From positions 98,108,454 through 98,172,453 of the forward strand of contig JAKTNV010000003.1 of assembly GCA_022747635.1 (NCBI GenBank): a DNA stretch of 64,000 bases, in the 5' to 3' direction. The DNA is from Hetaerina americana (taxonomy: Eukaryota > Arthropoda > Insecta > Odonata > Calopterygidae). A model generated the notes under the pieces. The model was not told the origin of the DNA and made no database searches. It worked only from the letters and a program-made list of their open reading frames with translations. A program made the translations under genes and the position numbers. Every line of letters starts with the position of its first letter. Positions within the stretch are counted from its first letter, which is position 1. Below, piece by piece: positions 24,851-39,410 of the stretch.

Positions 24851-27589
24851 GTCTCCTACTTTCCCAAGTTTCCAGAATATCTTACCCTAATAAATGGCCT
24901 ACCTATCGCTAATGGCGCCAATGACCTTACCTATTGGTCATTTCACCAAATAACTAATATGCACTAGCATACAAGATGCTCAGCATTAGAGCCCACCATT
25001 TTCAAAAACTGTTTTTCAATTCCGAGAATTTCCTATTATCGTTCACTTTTTTCAATATGTCTTTATATTTTCTCCGCTTACCTTGCTTGCATATTTTTCT
25101 TCCCTTAGCAGTCAACTGTCCTCTGCATTCCATTCCCTTTGAAAATACTCTGCTTTAGCTGTTCATGCCTCCTTTCGGCACTCTCCCCAAAATAATCACA
25201 ACACCTCCTCCATGAGTTGGGTTTCTTCGTGTTTCTCCTTCCGTTCATTTTACTCATTCTACTCTACTTCATATCCGCATCTACACATATCGTCTTGCTT
25301 TAGCTACGATGTTTTTGTATGGTCAAAATTACGCTTCACATAAACGTTTTCACCAATCATTTCCTAAGATCGGAACTCAACCTATCAATATCTCGTCAAA
25401 CAGACAGTTTTCTCATCAACTTACTCCTCCTTTTGAAACATTTTTGGCTGACGCAATTCTTCTTACGATATCCGTAGTACTTTGGCCGAAAACACTTTCA
25501 AGATATGATTATTATTTTACTTGCTGTAGAGTTTGTCATTGTATTTTAATGTGCGTAACCTACATGCGTAATCATAATATGGCAATACCTTTGCTCCGAT
25601 GATATGAGATGAAAATTTTATTTACTCTCTAAAAATTTTTATCTAAATAGTATGGTAAAATTTTCTTTTGAAATATCTTTCAGTATTAATTGAAGTTACT
25701 CGATGGAAGAGTAACTATTCTCCGATGCCGTCATTACAATTATGAAAACTTTAAATGCTATAGGAATAGGGCTAACATTAAGGTGTTATTGACTTTGAGC
25801 ACATTTCGTTATTTAATTTAGTAATATTATGCTTTCATAGACTGCTAGGAATAGTTCCATGCCTTTTTTTACGTAGTCAAGGCTTAAGCACGTCCCATCA
25901 ATTATTAATTCATAAAAGTCATCATAAAAGTCTTAATTATTGTGAAAAAATAAACATAAAACATATTTAGATACGTACGTGCTTTTTAATAAGAAACAGG
26001 TAGAATTTCTAAATAAAAACATACAGAAGGGACTGGTAAACACCACTTAAATTTATTGGAGGTTTAGTCAAATTTTCTGTCAGGTAAGTTCCTAAAAAAC
26101 CATAAATTCAAAAAATCCGTTCAATTAAATGTTCTTGACATAATTCTATAAATCAATAAAATTAACTCCACTCTTTAAACTATCACTTCATTAAAAGCGC
26201 AGGTAACATAAATGTATAGATATTGTAAAAGAATATGTTCAGTGAGGACTTAAATAGAATAAAATAGTTATCAAGGTAAGCGTGGTATAGAAGAAGAGGA
26301 AATGAATTTTTTTAAATCTATTCATGTTGCTATTCATATAAACATTGACATTTATTTCCATGTTATTTATCATTTAATAGTTTTGTTATTATAAATTCAT
26401 GGAATGTGATAAATAATGAAACTGAAACAATATTTTAAATATCTAGTGAATAATTATTACCAAATGTAAAATTTTAAGTATTGATGCAAGGGACGACGAT
26501 GAAAATATATTTCAATGTATTTTAAAATATCGAGTATATGCCATTTAGTCATCAGGCCTGAGTTTAAACAAGAACTACATTCTTGAAACTGCCTTTGATC
26601 GTACAAACATTATCAGTATGAACGAATAAAGATAAGTTAAATGATAGTCAAATTAAATTTTGATTAAAAAAATTGACGTAGCCCAAAAAACATGCCTCCG
26701 TATCTGAAATAGTGGTCACATTTAAATAAAATAGAATAAACTGATGAGAAGAGTTTTGAAAAGCCCAAGGACCTTGTTCCTATGACTTGGAATTGAAAAC
26801 AAAGGTTCAAGCAAAAATAATCTTTCCTGATTTGATCTCACTTTTTAGTATAACTTAAGTATTTGAGGACATTAAACACTATTAAATTACAGCATGAAGA
26901 CACACTCAAGTTTCTGAAATCAACTTAAATAATTAGCTATCTAAGTCTACGTCTTATTATGACTCTTCAAACTAAATTCAGCTTCGGATTTCGGCTATGT
27001 TTAAGTTGAATTGTATGTTTTTTTTCGTTTAAAAGGGGCGGTATACAGTTCTTTTACTAACATACTATTTTACTTCGGCTAAAATGCACAAACTCACCAA
27101 TGAGAAATTATATTTATTACCAATTTTCCGAGTAAGATAATATTCACATTAACTAACACTAGGATTTACTAACATATAAGATTGAGCCCAAACATATTCT
27201 TATTGAAAAATATATAAACCTTATAGATATAGGACTGTAATTGCAATGATACAGCTAATACGACTTATTAAATAGTTGCAACCTTTAATTCAACTTTGTA
27301 ATGAGAGGTCCAGGAAAAAATTCAGCATTTTTGTACAAGCTCAATATGCAGACTTGACTTCTGTTGCGGTGACTTATCAATGATTTTATTTATTCCCGTT
27401 GCGATTGAAGAAGTGTTGACAATAATTGTGTCGGTAATTAAAGACACTTCTTTTTTCATAAAAAATTCCACACATTAGGATGACGAGAAAATATCGGTTC
27501 TCGGAATTTACATAACCTGAAACACTCAAACGATGATACCATGAAATAACAACTAACGCTGTAAATTGGCTATATTCCTAAGGGCACTC
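24851..27589. other. AT-rich DNA, no gene seen
   Basis: The part at 24975-25300 is pyrimidine-rich in the same style as 7000-7800. A 97-codon frame at 25309-25602 has no recognisable content and is probably chance. Nothing else is seen. Confidence 0.6.
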
Positions 27590-28000
27590 CACATCGAAAA
27601 ATGGCTGTAGTATTTGTTCTATTTCTCTTGTGTCTTCGGTGGGAGAATTTTTGGGACCATGAGTAAACTCCGTCGCAGTGGACAGTTTGAATCGAGAGAG
27701 CAAGGGACAAAAGCGAGGGAGGGAGACAACTCTCCTAGCTGGGAAAATGGGAACTGTAGCGTTTTGATAGCCTCTCAGGGAATCCTTCATGCCGGAGGCT
27801 TCCAAATGGAAATGGAGCGAAATGGCCCCCAGGGGTGGAAAGGGATAGGGAAGAGTGAGAGACGGTGGTAAAGGGAATACAGGACAAGGACTGAAGGAGT
27901 AAGAAGGCATGGTGACTTGAGTACATGTACTTGGCGAGAGCGGTGCAGAAAATAAGAGTTCAGTTACGGACCGAAAATCTCTCGACAAAAAGGCCACAAT
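27590..28000. other. Small purine-rich island
   Basis: The plus strand is G/A-rich at about 27650-27930. The 139-codon minus-strand frame across it is Pro/Ser/Phe-rich, mirrors this composition, and has no domain. Confidence 0.55.
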
Positions 28001-31000
28001 GGTTAACTTGATCGATGTGCTTTAAGGATTAAGGGACGAAAAAGTTTTACCAGTCCCTGCCCTTGATATTTTTGGGTCTTTGAAGTTTTATTTACGTGAC
28101 ATGTTCTCTGTGGATATAGTTATTGGTTAGGAAAAAAGCGCATGTCGATTCCCCGTTCAAAGTAAGCCATCCCCTCTGCATACCTCTACCTGTGTTGTCT
28201 GCAATACAGGGCACTATTCTCACAACTCTAATTTACCTTCACTCATGAAGCGACTCCGTCTTTTGACGAATTAAGGAATAAGTATGAAAAACACCTAAAG
28301 ATGACGCCAAACGCAATTCATGATAAGTAGTAAGCATGCAGAGACATTATATCATGTTTGGTCAAAAACAATTGTGATATATTCATTTCTTACGTATACC
28401 GTTGTAAAGGCATATCTAAAAGAAGTAAATGTGGCGAATAGGGCAAGACCTATCAGTGCCATTTTAATCATTAGCAATATAGCAGTATGTACCTAATGGC
28501 CACGAACTTTGAAACCCGGGTTTTGCCTAAACAAATAATTACACTTTAATTACAAAAGTAAAGTGCTTCTTTATAAAATGAATCACGCCTCAATCAATTT
28601 CATTAGCAGCATAATTTAGTTATTATCAAAAATACCGTTTGATGGTAAACAATTATGAATGTTTAATACTCTTCCACTCAAGTTTTAGTCCAATCCAATT
28701 TCCCACTAAATAAACGTCTCTATAAAAATTATATTAATTCTTAAGGGGAGGATAAATATCATACTAACTGAAATTGCTTTTGCTTTCACCTACTGTTTTT
28801 TCCATTTTGATTATTTCATTGACGGTAACTTATTATTCACTAATTCAAAGTGTATCCTTTTGTATTTAAGGCCGAAGAAGAGTTTACAAATAATTAAAAA
28901 TGCATCATTAAAGGATGAAATAGGATTTTCACTTCTTACATTATTTCGGACTTGTATCTGACTATTGAGACAAAGGTAACCAAGATACGACTAACGCGTG
29001 AGACGTTTTTCATAAACAAAATTACTTTAGTCCACATTTGACAGCAAAAATGTTGTCTATTAATGAAATGCACATTCAACAATTTGTGTGAGCATAGCAC
29101 TAAGAGAGAAATAGTCATTTTCAAAATATTATTCATAGGAACCTTGAATATAAAAGAAAGAAATACATTCCATTTTCATTGTACAATGCCAACAATAAAA
29201 TACGTAATTTCATGCTGTAAAACTACCCCAGTATGAGTAAAATTTTTATGACTGTGTTTTATGAACACTAACATTTATTTCAATTGATCAGGGCCTAGAA
29301 GAGGAAATGGTATCTATTCAAAATAGAATAGCATATATTAGTTCATTAGTCTAGTCATTTTGAAGCGAGAAAAGGAGTTGGTTTTATAATTTAATAGAAA
29401 TATCTCAGGACTTTAATTGTTGAGCAATGTGGCACCAAATGCATTAACTATTAAATAAGGTAGAACATAGAGACCCGCTAGATAAGAGCATAGGTTTCCA
29501 CTCACCCGTTCCGCGCTACTTAAAAACATGAGTTAAAAATATTTTCACTTACGTCCTAACTGCGAATCCACGGGATACTTCTCTAACTCCATTAAATAAT
29601 TCTTCATGCAGCATTTTAAAATTAAGCATAAAGATTATTAACTAGTAATTATTGCTGAATCATTTACTAAATTCTTTTCTTTTAGGGGAAACCGGATCAA
29701 TCGAACGCACAGAGTCATCTGCCGGAGAGGGCCTGCACTACTACGCTAAGGGATGTAGGCTCCACCGTTGAGCAAGGCGCTGGTGGGGATTGGGCGGGAA
29801 AATGAAAATGATGATTTACAAAGTTGTATTTAATTAATAGGAAATTAAATAATGCAGTATTGGTCTTGATTTTCATTAAATTATTTTGAAACTGGCTCAA
29901 ACTAGAAATCTATAAAAATAGTTACAAAAAGCTACATATCCAAATATTGAACACAATCGTTAGAAAGGCTTGAGATATTTTTTTTCTGCGTTGAAGCTAC
30001 CTATTAAGATGAAGTTCACGTTATCACGGACGTGTAAATAATGAAAACTTCAAATTATAATTTATCCATGATTATATGTTTCAATTTCCCATATTAAATT
30101 ACTTCCTTATCTTCCTTTCAGATGCTTACGCACATGGGTTACTGACTAAATATGTATAGCCCAAAATAGCGCATGCCAGCAATTACATTCAAAATCTATG
30201 AAAAAAAAGAATACGGATTACAATGCAAAATATTTCTCTTTTGAGATTTGACTCCTTGAATGTGAGTTTTAAACGGCTAGTAATAGCAAATGTGGGATTT
30301 TTTTAAAATTTTACCTTAAAAAAATCAAAAATTAAAAACAATATATGTTCACAAATTATACAGGATAATAAATTACTTACTTCTTATGCTTATGAACTAG
30401 TCTTCTATCACCATTACAATTTTGAATACCCACACAGATCTTTTGAATAAGGTTGTCTTACAAAATTGGTTATTCACGTTTCTACATTTTAGAATCTACA
30501 TCTACATCTTAGAATGTTCAACATTTTTTGATTTGACGCACAAATACCATTACATTCAGGCTTAACAGAACTTGATTTTAGTTTTTGAATATGAAATGCT
30601 TCACATGAAATTTATTCCAGGTGTAGCTAAAATTTAGATCATGTTCAAAGGGTATTAGGCAAAATTTTTTATTGTAAAATTATTTTTAATTTTAATAATT
30701 TAATTTAATATTATTTTAAGCCTACGAAAGATTTGAAAGTTCAATCATTTAAATGACAACTGAACTTCGGCATGGTGGAACCAGGAAGACACGGAGGGGA
30801 AATATTAATGATATTTTAAGGAGGAATCCTCCATTCTTTATTCATCGTTAATATCACATGTTGAACAGCAGTGCAAATTCCAGTTTAACTAAGAATCAAC
30901 TGCTTCTTCGAGCATTATATACAAAACATTGACTGAATTAATGTTTATTGACGGTCATTTTTCAAAATATTTAGTAGCATCATATAAAAACTTGCGTGCA

Positions 31001-31149
31001 CACTTATACGATTTCTTCACCGTTAAATAGAAACAAACCTGAAAATATATAGTGTACTCCTCAAACTAAAAATGTCTAATGATGACAGGCGGTATGGCCG
31101 TTCAAAATTTAAAATCAATGCCCTGAAGTGATGAAATGAATTTATTTAG
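28001..31149. other. AT-rich DNA with one weak tRNA-like segment
   Basis: On the minus strand at 29694-29748 an A-box-like word (TAGCGTAGTAG, 29738-29748) stands at tRNA spacing from a broken B-box-like word containing GTTCGATT. This may be an eroded SINE head. A short (TCTACA)n run lies at 30493-30510. The remainder shows nothing recognisable. Confidence 0.5.
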
Positions 31150-32140
31150 CAAGAAATGGACGATATCGCTCTTTGGATGAATGATCTAGCGGCAAATGTG
31201 CCACTTGGGGGAGACAGCGTCCGGCTAAAGTTTTATTTTACGCATCCCATCCCTTTCCACTCATATAACCGTTGTCTGACTACGTTCTCCTCAACCTCCT
31301 ACTCCTCCCTCATTCCCAAAGAGTTTATCAGCGGTTACGTTATACCGAATTCGGTTTACGAGGCCCTTAAAGCGCGTGCCAAACATTGGCCCTTTGGCAA
31401 AAACAAACATTTGGGAGGTCGGAAGGAGGGAGACGGAAAAAAACAACTGGAGAAAAGGACCAGTGAATGGAAGGTTGGCAAAGAAAGGGAAGAAAAAGGG
31501 AGAAGGAGGCCATGGTGACGAAAAGAGAGGCACGGAAGAGAAGAAGTGAAAGAAATAGAGATAGAAAGAGGAAGAGGATAGAAAAAAAGGCGTTAACTGG
31601 CAGTTAAAGCCGGAGGAAGTGTTTGTTATGATGCGTTTATGAGCGTGAAGTGTGGACGGGGAAGTTCAGTGGTATAGTAAAAGATAGGGAAGTCAGGAGG
31701 AGAAAGAGGGTGGAATGGAGGGAGAGTTTTGGGCCTCTGCGCGGGGGAAAGAAGGGTTATACGACTGAGAAGTGAACACGCGGGTTTTATGAGTCGTATA
31801 ACGCCGAAGAGGCTCTTCCCCAGCCCGCGGCCGAGTATTTTTACTGCGCACTTTTCGGAACAGGCGATATTAATTTGGACGTCGGCATGCCACCGCGGCA
31901 CGCGCCAAAACCTCGTAAGGGCGATCATGGATTGGAAAGTCCAGTTAAGGGTCCTCCTCGGAATGGCTCCCCCCCTGACCCGACTGAGTGCTCTCACGGC
32001 CGCCCCTTTACTGATGCCCTCACCCGGAGGCGCCCGATGCCGGGAACGGCTATTCCTTTGCATTCTGGTAGGACGTAAACGGTCCAAATCAATGCTCATT
32101 TTGAGGGCATCTTATGTCAGGATTTTTGAAAAGTGATTTC
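31150..32140. other. GC-richer island with purine run
   Basis: Mixed composition at 31150-31400, then a purine-rich run (GGA/GAA words) at about 31410-31720, then balanced GC-rich, CpG-rich sequence to 32110. Frames of 120-157 codons occur on both strands over the same bases. None shows a domain, and the plus-strand frame from 31156 ends in a Lys/Glu/Gly run that follows the purine tract. Confidence 0.55.
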
Positions 32141-35100
32141 AGGAAAACTGATGTTATTTCGGCATTCTTTGAGAACAAATTGAAATATCACATATTTTTT
32201 TTATTTCTCTTTCATTAACAAGGCAATAATTTACTGTTCCATGATACAAATTGTTTAGTATTGAATATGACGTACCACATAACTTGGGTCATGATGACAA
32301 TTTTTCCAACATTTAATTATATTTTAGTGAAAATCATCAATTATTACTGGAATTCCTTCATCCAATAAGATCTGCGAACTACTGGACAATTATGTAACAA
32401 AGAGAGATATTATGTACTACTAATTATTTACGCGCATTGCGTTTCTGATGAGTAATTTAAAATTGTATTAAATCATAATAGTTATCAAAATTGATATTAA
32501 AAACTTCTCACCCAGAGATATGAGGAAACTTCTTACGATGCGCATTTGCATCCTATGAACAATATGAAAGATGGATTTTAATTTGGAATTAAAATGACAG
32601 TATTGTTAAAATTAAATGATAATGCATTAGGGAATCTTACATATTTTGGGCTAAGTTCGATGCCATGTTCTACCAAATATAATTACTATACATTAATTTG
32701 ATTAATGTTTATCTAAGATAGAGTATTTCGCATGCTGCGAGGCATCAATTTGAAATGATGCAGCCAGTTTATTGGCATACTGTCACCTAAATAGATACCG
32801 AAATAAATGATGGGAAATTATATCGGTCTACCAAAACCTTATACTATCAAAACTGGCCAGTAGAGGAATATTTTAATGTCATATCTAGGCTCATATGAAA
32901 GTAATTTTAATAGTGTATCTCAATAGAATAATATAATAATAGAAATAAACACTGTTACATAAAATAAATTAATTCTATTTCATTGAAATTTCCATATTAA
33001 ATGGCACATGGAATGTCACAACTTTCTCGGTGTCAAAATCGAAACATTACTAGAATGTAGCTTCTTAGATAATATGATGAATAGCAATGAGAGAAGCAAA
33101 CGGGTGTAAGGGAAACATAATAATGGAGAAGTAGGCTTTTTAATGGAAGAAAAGACTGTTAACTACCAATGGTGGGAATATCAAACATAATCAAACATAT
33201 ATGTAACATACTCAGGTATCCATTATAACCTGCTTAAAATCTCTTATCTTTTAAAGATATGAGGAATGGTGATCATAAATATGCCTAAGTAAAACAGCGG
33301 GAAAAAAACTATAAGTGGTGAAATTGCAGTACTACAGATCGTTGGAAGACATAAAATGGAATGCACAAGCAATTAAGTATCTGAATATGCATTCAAAGCC
33401 AATAGCTCACACTTTTTTCTACAGTAACAAAGTTTGAGGGCTAATAAAATATTTGAAGAGAGAAGCTAAATAAAGTCATTTGATAAAGGAATTATACACA
33501 ACATGGAGATAAACATATAACGAAAAAATACAAATGAAGATAAACAGCTAGCAAAACGGAGAGGAGTATTAGGGCAAATCTTAAGCAAATCTTAATCAGC
33601 CTCAGGATATGTGAATTACCCCAGAGATATTTAGGAAAAACATTATATAACTGATACTACACAATATTTTGTTTAAAAATAATGATTGTGATATTATACT
33701 GCATATAAATGGCATCATAATAATCAGAGTTAAAGGCTAATGTACTTGGTTTTCATTTACGCAATATATAGTATGTACTATATATTATAAGAGTTGATTG
33801 AAGGAAGATCTACAATTGCAATAGTTTCACATATCTTATCCTTAGCTAGTAGGGGTCTAACAATATTTTCTTACTTGTAAATAACTACATAAGTGTGTTT
33901 CCTGATGCCATTTTATGGAAAAGAGATTTTTGTCTACAGAAAACAATAAAAATAAGCGGTCACACGACAACATAGAGCGCTTAACGTGATCTTTAGATGT
34001 TTCAAGCTATATCTTCACCTTTTAAGAGTGAATGAAGCTTGTATGGTTACGTTCAATGTGCACTTAATGCAGTATATTAATATGAAAATACATGACAATC
34101 AGTTATTTAAATAATTCAGCTTCCATTAAGCTTCTATTGTTGAAATTTTTTCGATTAGATAGACTTCAATCAGTGCCCTGATTTTTAATGAAGCAATGTC
34201 GGATTCAATATGTTGTATCAATTTCATTTTGTAGTTAGAGTTGAATTGAGTACAAGAATTTTAGTTAAAAAACTGCTTTTTTTAATAATCAAATTTATCA
34301 TAAGACCAATAAAACAGCAGAACGTTAAGAATACATGACGATCAGTTTGATTCAGTGTGAAGTAAAAGTAGAAGTACTGATAATAAACAAAATTTGAAGA
34401 TTAGCCAATGAATATTCGGAGGAAAATCATTTTGGACTAAGAAAGGACACTGATACACCATTTCATCAATGAGAAGAGCTTAGGTTTCATGTTAGTGTAG
34501 GAACAAGGTATTTAATAAAATGAAGATGTAGTTCCTTCAGTCGTATATTTTAAATTGTTTTATATAGTAAATTTCGATTCATTGGACATTAAATAAATAT
34601 AGTTTTAGATTATATGGATATACAACTGCTCTGAAACTGGCATGTTTATCATTAATATATGCAGGAGCTAAAGGAGCTACCTGTATAAGATAGATAGATG
34701 GGTAGAGGTATTTATTAGGGCAAAATCGAGACCAAATGGTCCCTTCTTTAGCGAAGAATATGAAAGGGTTGCACGTAATAACCCGCACTTCTCTATGAAC
34801 ACGTAGAATTATATATATGTATATTAGAGAGGCATGCATTACTGGAGATAAGAATAATATTAGGCAGGAATCATCGATATGCTTAGATTTGTGAATGATC
34901 AAGTTTTGATTTAACTCCGAGTCATGGAATTTCAAACTTTCCTGAGAATAATATAAGTGTGGTGCGAATGAAATGGGGAAGCAATGAAAATATAATCAAG
35001 ATGATAATTTTTCAAGAGAGGCAGGATATGTAAAAAGGATTTCGTAAGCTAATACGTGTTCAACCGTACAAACGTAAGAGTAGTTCTTTCCACGACGTTG

Positions 35101-37059
35101 GAAATGTAGCAGGGCTATGAGAGGTAAAACTGATTTATGTAATGGTGGCATTAGAAAAGTTTGTGGATGATGAAATAACTAATCTTCAATGTAGTTTTTA
35201 CCCTCAAGTAAATAACTGTTGAGATAATAAAACCGCTATGCGTAGATAAGAGCTTTTTAATATTCGAATTTAGATAAATTTGAACAAATTTTCAGAAAAA
35301 AAGAAAGGAAAAAAGAAAAATGTTTAAAGTCAAACACTATTGTTGCTGAGAATAATTTCAAAAAGGAACTAATATATGATTCAGGCCTTCTTGAATGACA
35401 ACGGTATATAGAAGACTGAAGAAGGGTCAAATATACGGTAAGTAAGAATTAATAGGGAATTTTAGAATAATTGCGGTATAAGGAGCTAAGGACGAAGAAA
35501 TTAGGCAAAGTATAAGAAAGAATTCTTGCAGTATGCGCGTTTAGAGTCGTGCTTGTACGTTTTCAGATTATTAATGTGCTTAAACCGTCTAAAAACACAA
35601 GACTAATCTCTATCCGGCGATAAATGTTCATCATTCCAACAAGGGATTAATCGTTATCAACCTATAGATATGCATATTTTAAACATTTTGAGGAGATCGA
35701 TTTAATCAGTCTCCAGCAGTCTTGAATTTAAATAGGTCTTCCTAATAATGACGGAAAATTATGAATTTCTCCAGTGAAATCGTTTGCTTACCGATCATTG
35801 CATTAAAAAAAAGAAATTTGTCCTAAATTTAGAAGACCATTGTAAATCATCTTTTCCATAAAACATCTCATCGTTTACACTGCCACGTTAATCTTGAATT
35901 ATTATTTCTAGTAAGAGTTATAGTGAATTTATCGTCCAGGTAAATTGCTTAAGAACGTTCGCACAGGTCTAACTTTATTCTTAGAAGATATATTTAACCA
36001 TTAACAAAAGAGACAATGATTAAATAGATTGAATATTGGCAATACGTTTAGTTAAGTGCAAGGTTAAATATAAAATTAAGCTGAGAAAGCAATGCATTTT
36101 AATTTCTTTATGATAACATTTTCCTGCATAATACTTTTTTTAATCCATTAGGCACAATATATTGTACAAATTACGCGGACGTGACATGCATGTGTATAAA
36201 ATTTCTAATTTCTTTTAAAAGAGATATGATACAACAATATTCTAGATTTTTTATATTATCGTTTGATCATTGAAAGTAAACAATTTTCATAAAATAATAT
36301 ATGAACTCACAAATATTTCGCAAATTAGTAATTGGCAATTTGGTATTTCTAAGTATTTCCTTATTAATGTTATGTCAATTCAACAAGAATAATATTTTTA
36401 TAATATATAAATAACCAGCATTTAGACATTGAATACGGGACTTAAATAAAAGAAATAAATGTAAAGACTGACTTGGATAAGGCATTCAAAATCACTCTGG
36501 CAACATTTTGATGGCAGTAGTAAGATATTAAAAGAATTCTGATTATGCGTTACATAAATACTAAGTAAATCGTAGATTTAAATCAAATAAGGTTAGGTTT
36601 TTTTCCTCAAATATTATTTCTTTATAAATATTTTTTGAACTATTCGGATATTAATGAACAATAAAGAGATATTTTATGGACAGTAAAAAGTTAAAATGTT
36701 GTGAAAATCATTGCGAAATCGATTTTATTTCATAATATAAGAAAAAAGAATTAGGCTCGTATGATAATACAGATTTTTGTACTATAGTCAATCTGGTGTT
36801 TTTACTGGCGTCACTAAATAACTACTAAACTGACATTCTAAGGATGATTATATTTAAGGAGGGCTTTTATGCAAACACAGTAAACCATACCTAATTACAA
36901 AAAAGAAGCACGAATTTAGGCATGGCCAAAACTTTCCACGCTCCCGGAGCAATACATTCCGTAAGCTAAAATAAAAGAGATAAAGTAGAGTTTCCCCATT
37001 GTTGAAATTGGAGTTTCCGGAACGGAAAAAAAGGAACAGTGGAGCGTTGAATTACTCGC
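32141..37059. other. Long AT-rich stretch, no gene seen
   Basis: Nearly 5 kb of AT-rich sequence without recognisable coding, RNA or transposon content. A small perfect AT hairpin, AATATATAGTA with TACTATATATT, lies near 33764-33787. Short reading frames are chance. Confidence 0.65.
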
Positions 37060-38170
37060 CGATAACTCAAGTTTTTAATAAACAGTGAGTGCATTAAAAG
37101 CTATCGAAGCGATGGAAACGGGTAAAGGAAAGGAAGAAAGGAGTGCGCGAAAATGGCACTGGGGGATGAATGATGACGGGGAGGGTGGCAAAGGGGGGCA
37201 GGAGGAACTTGAAGTAGTAGGTAGAGGTTGTGGGGGTGGGCTTTGGTGGAAGGAGGGGATGGCTGAGGAATGGGCCGCGAGGGGGCGGAGGCGGTAGTCG
37301 GGCTAGAAAATGAGGAGATGGGAGGGGATGCGAGAGGTGAGGTCACGTGTGGAAGAGGTGGTCGAGGGACGAGGGCAAGAAGGGGTGAAATGGGGGGGAG
37401 AGGATGGGAAGGAAAAAGAGCATGAGGGGAGGGAGCGGGCGGGTGGGAGTGCGGGGTGGTGGAGTGGGGAGGGAGCTGAGTTATTTCGACTCGAATCGCG
37501 CCCCTTCACGGCAAAAGCTTTTACCATTAATGGCCAAGGGTCGATTTATGTCGGGTGATAGAGTATCATTCCCCAAACTCCACGATCCCCTCTAACGGCT
37601 TCTCTCCCTCCCCCTTTTCCTACCCCATCCCCACAACCCCACCCACGCGCAAGATCTCCTCCTCGCCGCCCTCTCTGTCCACCCTCAACGCTCCCACCAT
37701 CACTCCCGCTCCCTCTACCGAAAAAAAACTCACCCCTACCCCGAGCCACCCTTTATCCCATTCCGGAATTTCATTTTATTTCGTTTCCAACGCCACCCTC
37801 CTCCCCAAAACCCCCTACCTTTTTCCCTTTACTTCGTCGTCCGCTTCCCGGTCCCTTCTTGTTCGTTTCCTCGAATGTAGAAGCTAGAGAGAAAAATTTA
37901 TTTCGCTCCAAATGGGTATATATGGGGCCGCGACGAGGAGGGAGGTCGCTGCGCGAGTTGGCTGAGTCGGGAGGGGATGGGAATTTGAATGATGTGGCTC
38001 ACCCCCCCACCCCGCCCTCCGCCTCGGCAGTCGGGAGAGGAGAGGAATAAGGGCAACGGGGATGAATTTCTAGGGAGGCATTGGCGATACTGCTTTCCTG
38101 CATTTCTTCCACGGGGAAAGAGGTCCCAGAGACAGACGACCCTAGACAGAATTCGATGTCCGAACTAATC
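37060..38170. other. GC-rich island with G-to-C skew switch near 37.5 kb
   Basis: The plus strand is G-rich at 37100-37480 and C-rich at 37570-37880. The 80-base hinge contains ATTAATGG and TTTATG words flanked by CpGs. A further G-rich then mixed part runs to about 38160. All frames are low-complexity and undomained. The layout matches the islands at 16.6 kb and 39.9 kb. Confidence 0.65.
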
Positions 38171-39357
38171 GTAGTGACAGTCTAGGAAATGAAAACGAAG
38201 TCTGGGCATATGGAAAAACCAAAAAAAACACTTTCACATTTTGTTAATTTTTAAAATTTAATATGTTCCACTTCCGGACGAGGATTTGTTTTTCTCTGCC
38301 TAATTAATGCATTCGCTAGATTTTAGATTAGAGATGCCCTCACCCACTCCATGAATATCTTTTGAGTCTGGTATTTGATAATTTTATGGTAATTAGGTTA
38401 CAAGAAGACTCAAATGAAAGAAAGTCCATTATAATTATTATATGTTTTATTTTAAAAGAAAAACATCAATTAAGCTGAGCCCGAATCATATACATGAATG
38501 CAAATTTTATACAGTTGTACTCATAATTCAAAAGATTCAATATCTAGTAAAAATTGCGACCATAAATTAAATTTAAAAAAATTCCCTTTTGTGGAGACTC
38601 ATGGTAGGTATCATTAGTTTTTTCAAACTTCAAAGTCCTCTAGGTACTTTAACGGCATTTAAAAACACATTGGTTATTTAAAACAATATGAGTATTTAAT
38701 ATTTACTAAATTGCAACCTACAATCCGACTAAAATTATCTCAAATCATTAAAACTTTTCAATGCATTGAAAATAATTTATTACAACAGAAAACAGAAATA
38801 TACATGTTTAAACGGATTTCTAACCATTTTTCTTTCTCTTGTTTAGTTATGTTTCCTAATTACGAGACATTTTTGGGGAAATGATTCATTTGTCTAGCAT
38901 ACGAATTCAAAAGTAAAACCGTTTTAACTGCTATATTTTAAAAAATAATTAAGCCACGAAAATCGCCGCTTACGGCCAGGCCAGTCAAAAAAAAGACCAT
39001 ATCCAAGGACTGTTAGATGAAATATCATATACATTCCAATTTTACTTTAATATGCCTTTAGAGGATTTATTTGAACGGGATGTATGGAAGAAGGGGCCTT
39101 TCTAAAAACTAAATACTACTATAATAAAGGGAACTTATTTATCATAGTATGAAAGTGACTCTGTTAGTGCCGACATTCTTGCTCGCCATGAATTAACATC
39201 GGAAAAAATAATTAGTCATTTAACTCAAAATCCATTTTTAAGGGTGAAAACAATAGTCAATATGGAATATTTATTAGAATTTCTCTATACAATACCTAAA
39301 TAAATACTACTCAGATGTTTTTGAGTAACTTGACTTTTGAAAATGATGTTTGTCAAC
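38171..39357. other. AT-rich DNA, no gene seen
   Basis: No feature is recognised on either strand in this spacer. Confidence 0.65.
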
Positions 39358-39410
39358 GTCAATTTTAAGTTGTTCAATAGTTTCAGCCTCAACTTTGTGG
39401 AAGTTCATTT

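Noticed and set aside
30493..30510. (TCTACA)n run as a third copy of the LINE tail
   Set aside because: The GC-rich 3' hairpin that adjoins the tail in the two real copies is absent, so it may be a simple repeat.
31156..31518. 120-codon plus-strand frame starting MDDIALWMND
   Set aside because: The start looks protein-like but the second half is a Lys/Glu/Gly run copied from a purine tract, a similar frame runs on the opposite strand, and no family is recognised.
33764..33787. AT-only short palindrome
   Set aside because: An 11-bp stem of A and T is expected by chance in DNA of this composition.
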